A program made the position numbers and the translations under genes. This document shows, piece after piece, positions 1 through 8,852 of a DNA stretch of 33,221 bases. The notes under the pieces are model-generated. The model ran no database searches. It had not been told where the DNA came from and saw nothing but the letters and a program-made list of their open reading frames with translations. Source of the stretch: Tannerella sp. (GTDB lineage Bacteria > Bacteroidota > Bacteroidia > Bacteroidales > Tannerellaceae); the NCBI GenBank assembly GCA_031278765.1, contig JAITJX010000159.1, positions 1 to 33,221 on the forward strand. The letters are read 5' to 3'. Position 1 is the stretch's first letter. Each line of letters opens with the position of its first letter.

Positions 1-75
1 GTGAAGCAATCCAGGAAAACGCAATGACGTGGTACCTGTATTCCTGGATTGCTTCGTTCCTCGCAATGACGGACA
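1..75. repeat. Intergenic repeat containing inverted GAAGCAATCCAGGAA / TTCCTGGATTGCTTC arms
   Basis: gaagcaatccaggaa near position 3 and ttcctggattgcttc near 41 are reverse complements; the same GTGAAGCAATCCAGGAA word recurs at about 32886 and 33006. Confidence 0.8.
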
Positions 76-143
76 TGTATATAATATATGTACGCGAGTT
101 TTCGTATGTCTGCGATGCTGAGGACATTCTTACGTATGTCCGT

Positions 144-248
144 AAGGTTCTTGTGCAGGTACATAAGGTTCTTGTGGAGGTACATAAGGTTCTTGTGGAG
201 GTACATAAGGTTCTTGTGGAGGTACATAAGGTTCTTGTGGAGGTACAT
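144..248. repeat. Tandem repeat, 5 x 21 bp (AAGGTTCTTGTGGAGGTACAT)
   Basis: Five consecutive 21-bp units; the first differs by one base (gtgcagg vs gtggagg). Confidence 0.95.
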
Positions 249-345
249 AAAAATGATTCTGTCTTTTGCGGATAGAAATTTAAACCGTAAAAGATGAAAA
301 AAATTCACTGTTTATTTCCATAAAAGACGGCATGAAAATACGTAT

Positions 346-353
346 TAATTTTG
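346..353 (+). promoter_or_regulatory. Putative Bacteroidetes -7 element (TAATTTTG) upstream of the JAB gene
   Basis: Matches TAnnTTTG; lies within the leader segment duplicated at about 2701. Confidence 0.45.
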
Positions 354-458
354 CAGTGAGAGCGAAAAGAAAATATTTTTAATTTACACAGAATACAAAA
401 CAAGGTGCCGCTCATGACAAAATGATGAGCGCAGTATTAAAAAAGCGTTTTCAAAGGT

Positions 459-1016
459 ATGAATACAACAGTCAAAATAAGTAAAAGCGCATTGGAACAT
501 TTTTCGCAGACTTGCGGGATTATGGTTCCGGAAACAGGAGGTATTTTCCTTGCCGACAAGGAGGGAGTGATTGCCGAGTTTGTATTTGACCGTAACGGAA
601 AGTGTTCGGACTGCGGATACGTCCCCGATAACGAGGCTTTAAATATCATTCTCGTGCAGAAAGAACAGCAGGGAGTGATTTACTGTGGTTCCGGACATTC
701 ACATCCCAATTGTTGCGCAACTTATCCGTCGGGGCGTTATTCCCGTTCCATCGGCGATATGGCTTCGGCTAAATTGAATCTGGAGTGCAATCCCGAACTC
801 GACCGTTTCATAATGTTTATCTGTCATTCGTCATGCGGGGGCAAGGAGTTTGAATACGAGGCATACGTGATTTTCCGGGACGAGCCTGAAATTCCGGTAA
901 AAGCAACAGTCGTTGTGACGGATGATGGTGTGTCTTCCAGACAAACAACTCTCGGTACTTGCGTGTGCAGTCGCCGTACAGCAACGAAGAGAGTAATTTC
1001 GGACAATTCTCAATGA
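459..1016 (+). CDS. JAB/JAMM (MPN)-domain putative metallopeptidase
   Basis: PETGGIFL followed by GSGHSHP...SIGD: E, HxH and SxxD elements of a JAMM motif. Confidence 0.7.
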   Translation: MNTTVKISKSALEHFSQTCGIMVPETGGIFLADKEGVIAEFVFDRNGKCSDCGYVPDNEALNIILVQKEQQGVIYCGSGHSHPNCCATYPSGRYSRSIGDMASAKLNLECNPELDRFIMFICHSSCGGKEFEYEAYVIFRDEPEIPVKATVVVTDDGVSSRQTTLGTCVCSRRTATKRVISDNSQ

Positions 1017-1047
1017 CGTTAATTTGCATCATTAAATTTTTAATAAT

Positions 1048-2241
1048 ATGAAAAAAATGAATTACATCTCATGTTTTTTCCTGTTTTGTGCAGGAGTTGA
1101 TTACCGGACGATAATGCAAACAACTTCGTCTGAAGTAACAAAATACAGGATTCTTGGCGCCTGTGTCCTGATACCGGCTGTACTGGCGCTGTTTTCGGGA
1201 TATTACGCAATGTATCTCGTGAGTCACAGCGAGGTTGTAGCCTTGTTGTTTGCACCTGTCTGGTCGCTAATCATTTTCACTTTAGACAGAGCGGTTGTTG
1301 CCTGTAGCCGTCCCGGTCGGTTTACGTTCGGCGTCTTTGCACGAATTTTTTTAGCGGTCATCATAGCGCTAACGGTTTCGGAAACGGCGCTTTTGGCTTT
1401 ATTTGACGATGCCATTGAGGAAAAACGCGTTTTTGTTGTGTCGGAGAAGCAGGATCAACTTTCTGCCGACTATGACGCACAAATAACTGCGATTCAAAAT
1501 CGGTCAAATGTGGAAAGAGGCAAGATAGAAGACCTGCGCACTTCCTATATTCAAGAAGTAGATGGTACAGGAGGTTCAGGCCATCCATTCAGGGGGCCGA
1601 TAGCGAAGGTAAAAGAAAATGCTTATTTGGCAGCCCTTGCCGACTTTCATCACGACGAAGAAATTCGGCAACAACAGATAGCAGCTATCCGTTTGGAAAG
1701 GAATGAACAAAGGCAAATCATAGCGGATAAAAATTTTGACGGATTGCTTGGCAATATGATTATTTTGGGACAATTGGGCAAAGAGAGTTCAACCGTTTTG
1801 TGGTGGACCTGGATAATTCGTCTTTTGTTGCTGGGCTGCGAACTGATTCCCATTATGATAAAATTGGGGCTGCCTCAAGAGAGTCTATATCATAGCGTTT
1901 TGGATATAAACAATGGTGTTTCTCTCGATTTGCACCGATATATATCGTCAGAAAAGGATAAAATTCTACGCTTGGAAGCGGCTGTCGCTACTGAGAGCGA
2001 GAGGGCAAGGTTGCTTTCTTTGGAAATAAGAAATAAGCTTGTTTGTAAATCAGAAGATTGCGATTTTTTTTCGGAACAAATTACTCGGTCGGCGGAAAGA
2101 CAGTTGAAATACGCAGACCGGATAACTTCAAATGTCGAAGATGCTGATAGCAGAGAAAAACTCTTCGGACAACTCAAGATCGTTCATGAGACTTATTCCG
2201 ATGATTTGAAAGTAATGATGATAAGAACGTTCGCAAATTAA
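1048..2241 (+). CDS. DUF4407-like membrane protein
   Basis: N-terminal TM helices with VWSLIIFTLDRAVV, TM helices around RIFLAVIIALTVSE, then a long coiled-coil region; pattern resembles DUF4407. Confidence 0.65.
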   Translation: MKKMNYISCFFLFCAGVDYRTIMQTTSSEVTKYRILGACVLIPAVLALFSGYYAMYLVSHSEVVALLFAPVWSLIIFTLDRAVVACSRPGRFTFGVFARIFLAVIIALTVSETALLALFDDAIEEKRVFVVSEKQDQLSADYDAQITAIQNRSNVERGKIEDLRTSYIQEVDGTGGSGHPFRGPIAKVKENAYLAALADFHHDEEIRQQQIAAIRLERNEQRQIIADKNFDGLLGNMIILGQLGKESSTVLWWTWIIRLLLLGCELIPIMIKLGLPQESLYHSVLDINNGVSLDLHRYISSEKDKILRLEAAVATESERARLLSLEIRNKLVCKSEDCDFFSEQITRSAERQLKYADRITSNVEDADSREKLFGQLKIVHETYSDDLKVMMIRTFAN

Positions 2242-2259
2242 ATTTTTAAAGATATAATT

Positions 2260-2646
2260 ATGAAACATCTATTAATTTTATTATTTGGTATTATTATGGT
2301 TACACAAATTTCATGTGGTAACAAGGCAGAGGTTCTTATATCTGATTACGAATCTCTTGTGTGTCGGGCAAACGAGTCGTATTCAAAATGCGACAGGGAG
2401 GCCTGGAAAATTATGGAGCAGAAGTTCAGTGAACTCAACAGTCGCTATTCGTGTATGTCTGAAAAGATGTGCGAAGCGGAAAGGAATAGCGTCAATCGGT
2501 TGAAAGGGCAATTCTACTCAATAAAAGTAAAGTATGAAGCCCTACAGTTGAAAGGCAAACTGAAAAACAGTTACAATGCTGTTAAGGGATTTGTAGAAGA
2601 AATGATTTCTAATCAATACACCGAAAAGCAGGAGAGGAAGAAATAA
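2260..2646 (+). CDS. Small putative lipoprotein, helical
   Basis: Signal peptide with lipobox-like QISCGN; short ORF directly downstream of the DUF4407-like gene. Confidence 0.6.
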   Translation: MKHLLILLFGIIMVTQISCGNKAEVLISDYESLVCRANESYSKCDREAWKIMEQKFSELNSRYSCMSEKMCEAERNSVNRLKGQFYSIKVKYEALQLKGKLKNSYNAVKGFVEEMISNQYTEKQERKK

Positions 2647-2654
2647 TCCTGCAA

Positions 2655-2800
2655 AATTTCACTATATTATTTCCATAAAAGACGGTAAGAAAATACGTAT
2701 TATTTTTGTAATGAAAACAAAATATTTTTAATTTAATTTTTAAAGCGATGAAGACAAAACAAAGTCCCGCTCATGACAAAAAAAGGAGCACAGTTCACAG
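2655..2800 (+). repeat. Duplicated leader/5' region, second copy of about 301-445
   Basis: TTTCCATAAAAGACGG, GAAAATACGTATTA, AAAATATTTTTAATTTA and CCGCTCATGACAAAA are shared in the same order by both regions. Confidence 0.8.
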
Positions 2801-3575
2801 CGCAATCGCGCAATCATTGTATCTCGGCGAGGTTTCCGCTTCGGAGTGCCGCGGCGAAATGCTGCCAACCGACTTTAGAGGGGTTCAGATAGACAGTCCG
2901 GGGTCTGCAACAGGCGGACAAGGCGCAATATACGCCCAACCGTCGGCAATGGAGTGGGATTATGACATCCCTGCTGTCCGACAGCCCGCGCAAACACTCT
3001 CGCCGATGACTGTTTCGCATTATCCGTCTTCTTCGTCGGGCATAATTGTCCGACAAACGACCGAGACCGACAACGAGTTGCAACGGATGATAGCAAGCAA
3101 TCGCCATATCGACGAAAAGACAAAAGAGCTGCTGTTTCGCAATCAGTCGCTTATCCAGCGCTTGTTCCCCAGCCAAAAAGATAAACTGATTGCTGAGATG
3201 CAGGGAAAGGCGGTTCAGTCTGCGCTTGATTTTCGGTTAAATCTCTACCGGCTTTCGACAGAGTTCCACATAGAGGCAGTAAGAGAGCACTTCAATGCGC
3301 TACTTCTCACTATTCGTGGTGACTACCGGCAACGAGTAAGCGAGTTTATGCTTACGAAACTCACGGAGTTGCACAAAATCGTTGATGAAAAACAGCGTTT
3401 TGTTATCGAATTGGCGAGTGGAAAAATACAGTATGCAGAAAAGCTTCCCGCCATGCTTCAAGGACGGTATTTAGCGTCTATTGATAAAGAGTTTGAAGGA
3501 TTCATTGTATTTGCCCAGAAGCAGATACAGCATTTTGAATCTATCATCGACGAACAGATTAAACGCTTAAACTGA
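2748..3575 (+). CDS. Hypothetical protein: low-complexity N-terminus, helical C-terminus
   Basis: Intact ORF behind an AT-rich leader with a -7-like TATTTTTG at 2701-2708; C-terminal half reads as amphipathic helices. Confidence 0.6.
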   Translation: MKTKQSPAHDKKRSTVHSAIAQSLYLGEVSASECRGEMLPTDFRGVQIDSPGSATGGQGAIYAQPSAMEWDYDIPAVRQPAQTLSPMTVSHYPSSSSGIIVRQTTETDNELQRMIASNRHIDEKTKELLFRNQSLIQRLFPSQKDKLIAEMQGKAVQSALDFRLNLYRLSTEFHIEAVREHFNALLLTIRGDYRQRVSEFMLTKLTELHKIVDEKQRFVIELASGKIQYAEKLPAMLQGRYLASIDKEFEGFIVFAQKQIQHFESIIDEQIKRLN

Positions 3576-3622
3576 TTGATTATAAATTATTTATTTTATT
3601 AATATTTTAATTTTTACAAAGA

Positions 3623-3830
3623 TGAAAAATTAAATTTTTCCCAGCGAAGTAGCAATGGCTGCAAGAGAGAGTTCAATAGCCTGAATTTTATACCGGCAGG
3701 GTAGCAATGTCTACATATCGTGGCGAAGTACCGGCTTCGGGCTGCCGTGTCGAGCCGGGGGCAATATCCCAACCCGAGTTGTCTTACCGCAAAAGACGCT
3801 GTGCGTATTTTCGTTTAATACACGTCGGGT
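3623..3830 (+). pseudogene. Possible remnant or interspersed repeat related to the N-terminus of the preceding ORF
   Basis: Reads YRGEVPASGCRVE, compared with YLGEVSASECRGE in the 275-aa ORF; leader aatttttacaaagatg resembles aatttttaaagcgatg, but the frame stops at once. Confidence 0.4.
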
Positions 3831-3856
3831 TCGATGCAGGAAAATTCCCTCATGAT

Positions 3857-6800
3857 CTACTGTTTTGCAATAATTTTAATATTTGCTTCGGTTACTTTTC
3901 TGTCGGAAATGGTTGTTGGGCTGCCAAACAATATTTCTTCGCCCTGTCCGGTCTTGGGAAACGCGATAACTTCTCTTATTGACGATTTCTCCTCTAATAT
4001 CATTATAAGTCTGTCTATACCCCATGCAATACCTCCATGAGGAGGAGCGCCATACTGAAAAGCGTCAAGCATGTGTCCTATACTTTTTTGCATACTTTGC
4101 CAATCATATCCCATATTATGATATGTGGCTTCAAGAATATCCCGTTTATGCGCACGGATTGACCCGCCTCCAATCTCATAACCGTTGAGAATCAAGTCAT
4201 ATTGTTGGGCAATTACGTTTTCAAGATTTATCCCGTTCAAATGGTCTTGCAAACACTCGTTTTTTGGCATTGAGAACGGATTATGCGAAAAAGTCCATGT
4301 GTCCTCTTCTGTTTTTTCATACTGGGGGAAATCTACTACCCACGCAGGATGTAGTTCTCCGGGCTTAATCAGATTTAATATTTTACCCAATTCCTGGCGT
4401 ACTGCGTTCAAAGTGTTATTGGCCGTTTTATAATCGGATGCAGCAAAAAAGATAATATCTCCAACTATGGATTCTGTTACATCAATAATTTCCTGACAAA
4501 TCTGTTCGCCCAGATATTTGATAATTGGGGATTGTAATTCATCTTCCTTCACAATAATATAAGCCAATCCTTCTAATCCGTTTTGTCGAGCGATTTCAGT
4601 AAGTTTCTCTACTTGGCTCTTTGTAATTCTTTTATCAGATAACTTGCCTGAAACCTTAATGCACTTAACAATCCCACCATTTTCTATTGGTTTTGCAAAG
4701 ACATTGAACGACGTTTTTTTGACAATATCAGTTATATCAGCCATCTCCAATGCAAAACGCAGGTCGGGACGGTCAGAGCCATATTTGTCCATTGCGTCTT
4801 TATACGTTAAAATCCTGAACGGATATAATTTCCAGTTTTTCGGATATATTTGAGTAACAATCTCATTAAATAGATTGGTATTCAATGTTATAACATCCTG
4901 CATGCTAACAAACGACATTTCCATGTCAAGTTGAGTAAATTCAGCCTGCCTGTCCCCTCTTGAATCTTCGTCCCTGAAGCATCGCGCAAGCTGAAAATAA
5001 CGTTCAAATCCGCTAACCATTAACATCTGCTTATATTGCTGCGGAGACTGTGGCAATGAATAGAATTTGCCGGGAAACTTACGACTTGGAACAATAAATT
5101 CTCTTGCGCCCTCATCTGTACCGGCTGATAGTATTGGGGTTTCAATCTCAATAAAATTGTTGTTATTAAGAATTTCTCGTATTAAATGAAGCACACGATG
5201 GCGATTAACGATTGTTTTATGCATTGAAGGGTTTCTATGGTCGAGAAATTTATATCTCAACCGCACTGCCTCGGTTATTTTATTCGATTTCCGTATCTCA
5301 AACGGTAAGGGTTGAGAAAGGTTGAGAATTTCAATCTGTTTGGTATCAATTTCAATTTCTCCTGTTCGGATTTTTGTATTATAATCCTCCAGATTGCGTT
5401 TAACAATTCTACCGGATACCATAATAACCGACTCGTTGGGTAATTTTGCAATGTCATCGAAGTTGTCTGTGTTATTTCTAGTAATTCGCACTTGGAAAGT
5501 TTCCTGACTCGAATCCCGCAAATCAATAAAAATCAACTTGCCATGGTCGCGCACGCTGGCTACCCAACCTGCCAGAACAACTTCTTCATTCAAGTTGATG
5601 ATTGATATTTCTGAAATAATATGCGTACGGTACTGTTCTTTAACTATTACAACGTCCGAGTCTATGACCTTTGTTTGGATAGTCTTAACTTCTGATTCGT
5701 TACTTTTTTTGATGACCGAAGAGGCTGACGGTTGTTTGATTGACAATTTCTCGATAATTTTCTGTTTGATAATTTTTCCTGAAACCGACTTGCCTGTAAG
5801 TTGAATAGTACTGCCGACCAAAATATTGATTCCAGACATATTGCCTGCTTCGATTTCTTTGGTAATTGACTGATATTGAAGCAATACTTCATCAATTTTC
5901 TTGTTTATATCTTCATCAGAAACGCTTTTGCTTTCAATAAAAGACTTGTAGTCAAAAGATTTGCTTTTTATTAATTCAGTTATAGCCTCTTGAAGCGCCA
6001 ATACCGAAATTCGTTGTGCTTTCAGCGCTTCGAAAATGAAACAAACAGCGTCAATATTTTCGATTGCTTCATATTCTTCGCTTTTGATATTGTTCAATAA
6101 AGTCTTTGCAACAAAGAGAGGGGCGTTTAATCCGGCATTTATAGCCATAAACAAAGACGACCTCATTGAATCTGATGTAAAGAATTTTGCGTCTTGAGGG
6201 CGGATGCCAGATTTTATTAGAATCGTTTCGATAGCAAAGGGTAATGTTTGGTCATCAACAACTGTGGACTCAACCGTTTGCTCAATGTTCACGAGTGGAT
6301 TATCAGGGTCAAGGGCGAAGCGATAATCAGCAGCAAACTCTTTTTTACGCATAGTTTTGGTACGCTTTGTGTCAGAATCAAATAAGACTGTCGTCTGGTC
6401 CGGTCTGAAACTCTTTTGCTTAACATAATAATCCAACTGCTTTTCAACCTCATCAATTACGGCTTCGAGCATAAACTTAAATGAGTTCAGGTTCTTTATT
6501 TCCGCTCTCGGATTTAGTGTCATGTCTCCGATTTTTCTCAATGACACGCTGACATCTGATTTGAACTCTCCTTTTTCGAGGTTGGCTTCAGAGATACTCA
6601 AAGACTGAACGATTCGTTGTAGTGTTTGAGCATATATCGGCACATCCGCGATTTCGTTGATACAAGGTTTTGTTACCACCTCAATTAATGGCACACCTGA
6701 CTTGTTGAAATCAACAAGGGTTTGAGTCGATTCATGTACTAATTTTGCTGCATCTTCCTCGATATGAGCCTGCTCTAATTGCACAGAGAATACCGATCCA

Positions 6801-7171
6801 TCGTTTCTGTAACATTGAACAAAACCATCCGGGATAACGGGTTTTTGAAACTGAGTAAGTTGATAATTTTTGGGCAAGTCGGGATATTCGTAGTGCTTTC
6901 TATCCCAACATATTATTTTGTTTCTAAAAGACGAATGGACTGCTTTGCCAAAAAGGATTGCTTTTTTGACAGCCTCTCGGTTAACTATCGGCAGGATTCC
7001 CATCTGACCTGTACAAATCGGGCAAATGTGCGTATTTGGAATGTCTGCTTCCGAGTTTGGACATGAGCAAAACAATTTTGTGGCAGTATTCAGTCGAACA
7101 TGCGTTTCAAGTCCCATAACGACCTCAAGGTCTAATGCTTTTAATTTTTTTGTTATCGTCTTTATGTCCAT
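3857..7171 (-). CDS. Fusion protein: Asp/Glu-tRNA amidotransferase subunit B (GatB, ~aa 1-476) + aspartyl-tRNA synthetase (~aa 512-1104)
   Basis: GatB: GLETHVRLNT, FCSCPN...CPICTGQMG, DYRFALDPDNPLV and a YqeY-like tail (LVGSTIQLTGKSVSGKIIKQKI). AspRS: OB-fold WVASVRDHGKLIFIDLRD, LPQSPQQYKQMLM, motif 2 FRDEDSRGDRQAEFTQLDMEMSF, GAD-type insert, motif 3 GGIAWGIDRLIMIL. One uninterrupted ORF. Confidence 0.95.
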   Translation of the reverse strand: MDIKTITKKLKALDLEVVMGLETHVRLNTATKLFCSCPNSEADIPNTHICPICTGQMGILPIVNREAVKKAILFGKAVHSSFRNKIICWDRKHYEYPDLPKNYQLTQFQKPVIPDGFVQCYRNDGSVFSVQLEQAHIEEDAAKLVHESTQTLVDFNKSGVPLIEVVTKPCINEIADVPIYAQTLQRIVQSLSISEANLEKGEFKSDVSVSLRKIGDMTLNPRAEIKNLNSFKFMLEAVIDEVEKQLDYYVKQKSFRPDQTTVLFDSDTKRTKTMRKKEFAADYRFALDPDNPLVNIEQTVESTVVDDQTLPFAIETILIKSGIRPQDAKFFTSDSMRSSLFMAINAGLNAPLFVAKTLLNNIKSEEYEAIENIDAVCFIFEALKAQRISVLALQEAITELIKSKSFDYKSFIESKSVSDEDINKKIDEVLLQYQSITKEIEAGNMSGINILVGSTIQLTGKSVSGKIIKQKIIEKLSIKQPSASSVIKKSNESEVKTIQTKVIDSDVVIVKEQYRTHIISEISIINLNEEVVLAGWVASVRDHGKLIFIDLRDSSQETFQVRITRNNTDNFDDIAKLPNESVIMVSGRIVKRNLEDYNTKIRTGEIEIDTKQIEILNLSQPLPFEIRKSNKITEAVRLRYKFLDHRNPSMHKTIVNRHRVLHLIREILNNNNFIEIETPILSAGTDEGAREFIVPSRKFPGKFYSLPQSPQQYKQMLMVSGFERYFQLARCFRDEDSRGDRQAEFTQLDMEMSFVSMQDVITLNTNLFNEIVTQIYPKNWKLYPFRILTYKDAMDKYGSDRPDLRFALEMADITDIVKKTSFNVFAKPIENGGIVKCIKVSGKLSDKRITKSQVEKLTEIARQNGLEGLAYIIVKEDELQSPIIKYLGEQICQEIIDVTESIVGDIIFFAASDYKTANNTLNAVRQELGKILNLIKPGELHPAWVVDFPQYEKTEEDTWTFSHNPFSMPKNECLQDHLNGINLENVIAQQYDLILNGYEIGGGSIRAHKRDILEATYHNMGYDWQSMQKSIGHMLDAFQYGAPPHGGIAWGIDRLIMILEEKSSIREVIAFPKTGQGEEILFGSPTTISDRKVTEANIKIIAKQ

Positions 7172-7175
7172 ATCA

Positions 7176-8573
7176 TTAAACCTCCTCTAAATATTTTGCA
7201 AATGAAAGAATCAAATCCTCGCGATTTTTGGCGGCAGTAATCTGAATACCTGTTCCGGTAAACAATGGCGCCGTAAGTGTCGGCAAGCCTCCCAGACTAA
7301 ACCCTACTGTATAAGCATCCGAAAGGTACATAGACAATGGATCATCCAAACTTCGTCCTGTTGCAGGAGGCAACGTAGTCGAAACCGGCGAAAGAATGAT
7401 ATTAACCTTTTCAAAATCACGATTGAAAGCAGCAACAATGTTGTTTCTTATCATTCTCGCTTTTAGATATATTTCTTCTTCGTGTCCTTGAGACAGCACT
7501 TGATTACCTCCAATAATGCGTCTCTTTGTTTCTTCCGTGAAATTTTCGGAACGTGTTATCATATAACTTTCGCGTATGTTTTTGCTATTGGTTCTCGCGC
7601 CATAAACCGAACCGTCTAATCGAGCAAGATTTGAAGCCGTTTCAGCCATAGCCAATACATAATAGGTTGAAACAAGAATATCTGTATCGAAGAAATCTAA
7701 CGGCACAACTTTTATACCTTGACCAACTATGGTTTCTATCATTTTTTGAAAGTCATTTTTAATTCGGGTGTCCAAATATTCGTTCTCAATGAAGTTCTTG
7801 TAATACCCAACAGTAAAGTTGAATTTATCAGGATTGAATACGTCGTCGGAGACTGGCGATGAAGCGTAAGTGGTCTGGTCGTGTATATCTTTCCCACTCA
7901 TGGTGTTAATTAAAATACGAATATCCTCCAGAGATGAAGCGACAGGTCCAACGCAGTCGGTTGATGAGGCATATGCCATAATTCCGTAGCGAGATACACG
8001 TCCGTAAGTCGGTTTCAAACCGTATATCCTGTTATATCCTGCCGGTTGCCTTATGGAACCTCCCGTATCGCCACCAACTGAAAAAGTTGTATAGCCTCTG
8101 GCAACGTTCACAGCGCTTCCTCCACTTGAACCACCTGCAACTTTGCTCTTGTCAAGAGCATTATATACCGTTCCGAAAACTGTGTTTTCGCTTGTGCTTC
8201 CATGACCAAAACAGTCGCAATTTTCTTTTACAATCGGTATTGCGCCTGCATCCATGAGTTTCTTGATAGCAGTTGCGGTATAAGGCGCTTTGTAGTTTTT
8301 AAGAAAATCCGAACTGCCGGAAGCCACAGTGCCTTGCAGGAGTATAACATCTTTGATACCGAAAGGAATACCTTCCAGCAATCCAATCTCTGCTCCTGTT
8401 TTTATCTTCATGTCAACCTTATCAGCCAGTGCTATGGCATTCTCTTCCAACAGCAAGTTCGCAGAATGGTATTCGTTATTGTGTAACAACGAAAGCCGTT
8501 CCTGAACAATATCACGGCAAGTACGTTTACTGGATACGAATTGCTGATGTATGTCGTGTATCTCTGACTTCAT
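7176..8573 (-). CDS. gatA: Asp/Glu-tRNA amidotransferase subunit A
   Basis: Amidase signature: GIPFGIKDV, VAGGSSGGSAVNVA, GGDTGGSIRQPAGYNRIYGLKPTYGRVSRYGIMAYASSTDCVGP. Confidence 0.95.
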   Translation of the reverse strand: MKSEIHDIHQQFVSSKRTCRDIVQERLSLLHNNEYHSANLLLEENAIALADKVDMKIKTGAEIGLLEGIPFGIKDVILLQGTVASGSSDFLKNYKAPYTATAIKKLMDAGAIPIVKENCDCFGHGSTSENTVFGTVYNALDKSKVAGGSSGGSAVNVARGYTTFSVGGDTGGSIRQPAGYNRIYGLKPTYGRVSRYGIMAYASSTDCVGPVASSLEDIRILINTMSGKDIHDQTTYASSPVSDDVFNPDKFNFTVGYYKNFIENEYLDTRIKNDFQKMIETIVGQGIKVVPLDFFDTDILVSTYYVLAMAETASNLARLDGSVYGARTNSKNIRESYMITRSENFTEETKRRIIGGNQVLSQGHEEEIYLKARMIRNNIVAAFNRDFEKVNIILSPVSTTLPPATGRSLDDPLSMYLSDAYTVGFSLGGLPTLTAPLFTGTGIQITAAKNREDLILSFAKYLEEV

Positions 8574-8576
8574 CTT

Positions 8577-8852
8577 TTATTCTTCAATTACTTTGGGTAC
8601 AACTAAATAATTATTCTTGACAACGGGAAAATTGTCAATTATTGTCTGTCGCTCCGATTCGGACGATTCAATCACAACGTCGTCTCGCAAATCGTTTAAG
8701 GACACTGCGCTATCCATCATAAGTTCAACAAAATCAACTTTGTTTTGCCCCGATACTGCCGCCCGAACTTTACCGAACAGTTTATCAACCGATTCGGATG
8801 AAGTGGCATCTTTAATATTTGACAGGACTTCTAATGACATTAATTTACTCAT
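8577..8852 (-). CDS. gatC: Asp/Glu-tRNA amidotransferase subunit C
   Basis: GatC-like C-terminus NFPVVKNNYLVVPKVIEE; located directly upstream of gatA. Confidence 0.8.
   Translation of the reverse strand: MSKLMSLEVLSNIKDATSSESVDKLFGKVRAAVSGQNKVDFVELMMDSAVSLNDLRDDVVIESSESERQTIIDNFPVVKNNYLVVPKVIEE

Noticed and set aside
24-297. 83-aa and 69-aa ORFs over the 21-bp array
   Set aside because: Produced by the tandem repeat; no RBS or homology evidence.
3857-8852. Plain housekeeping gatCAB/aspS locus
   Set aside because: The single-ORF fusion, the ATGA overlap with a receiver-asparaginase, and the GHKL operon context argue against an ordinary arrangement, although the absence of asnS elsewhere cannot be checked here.
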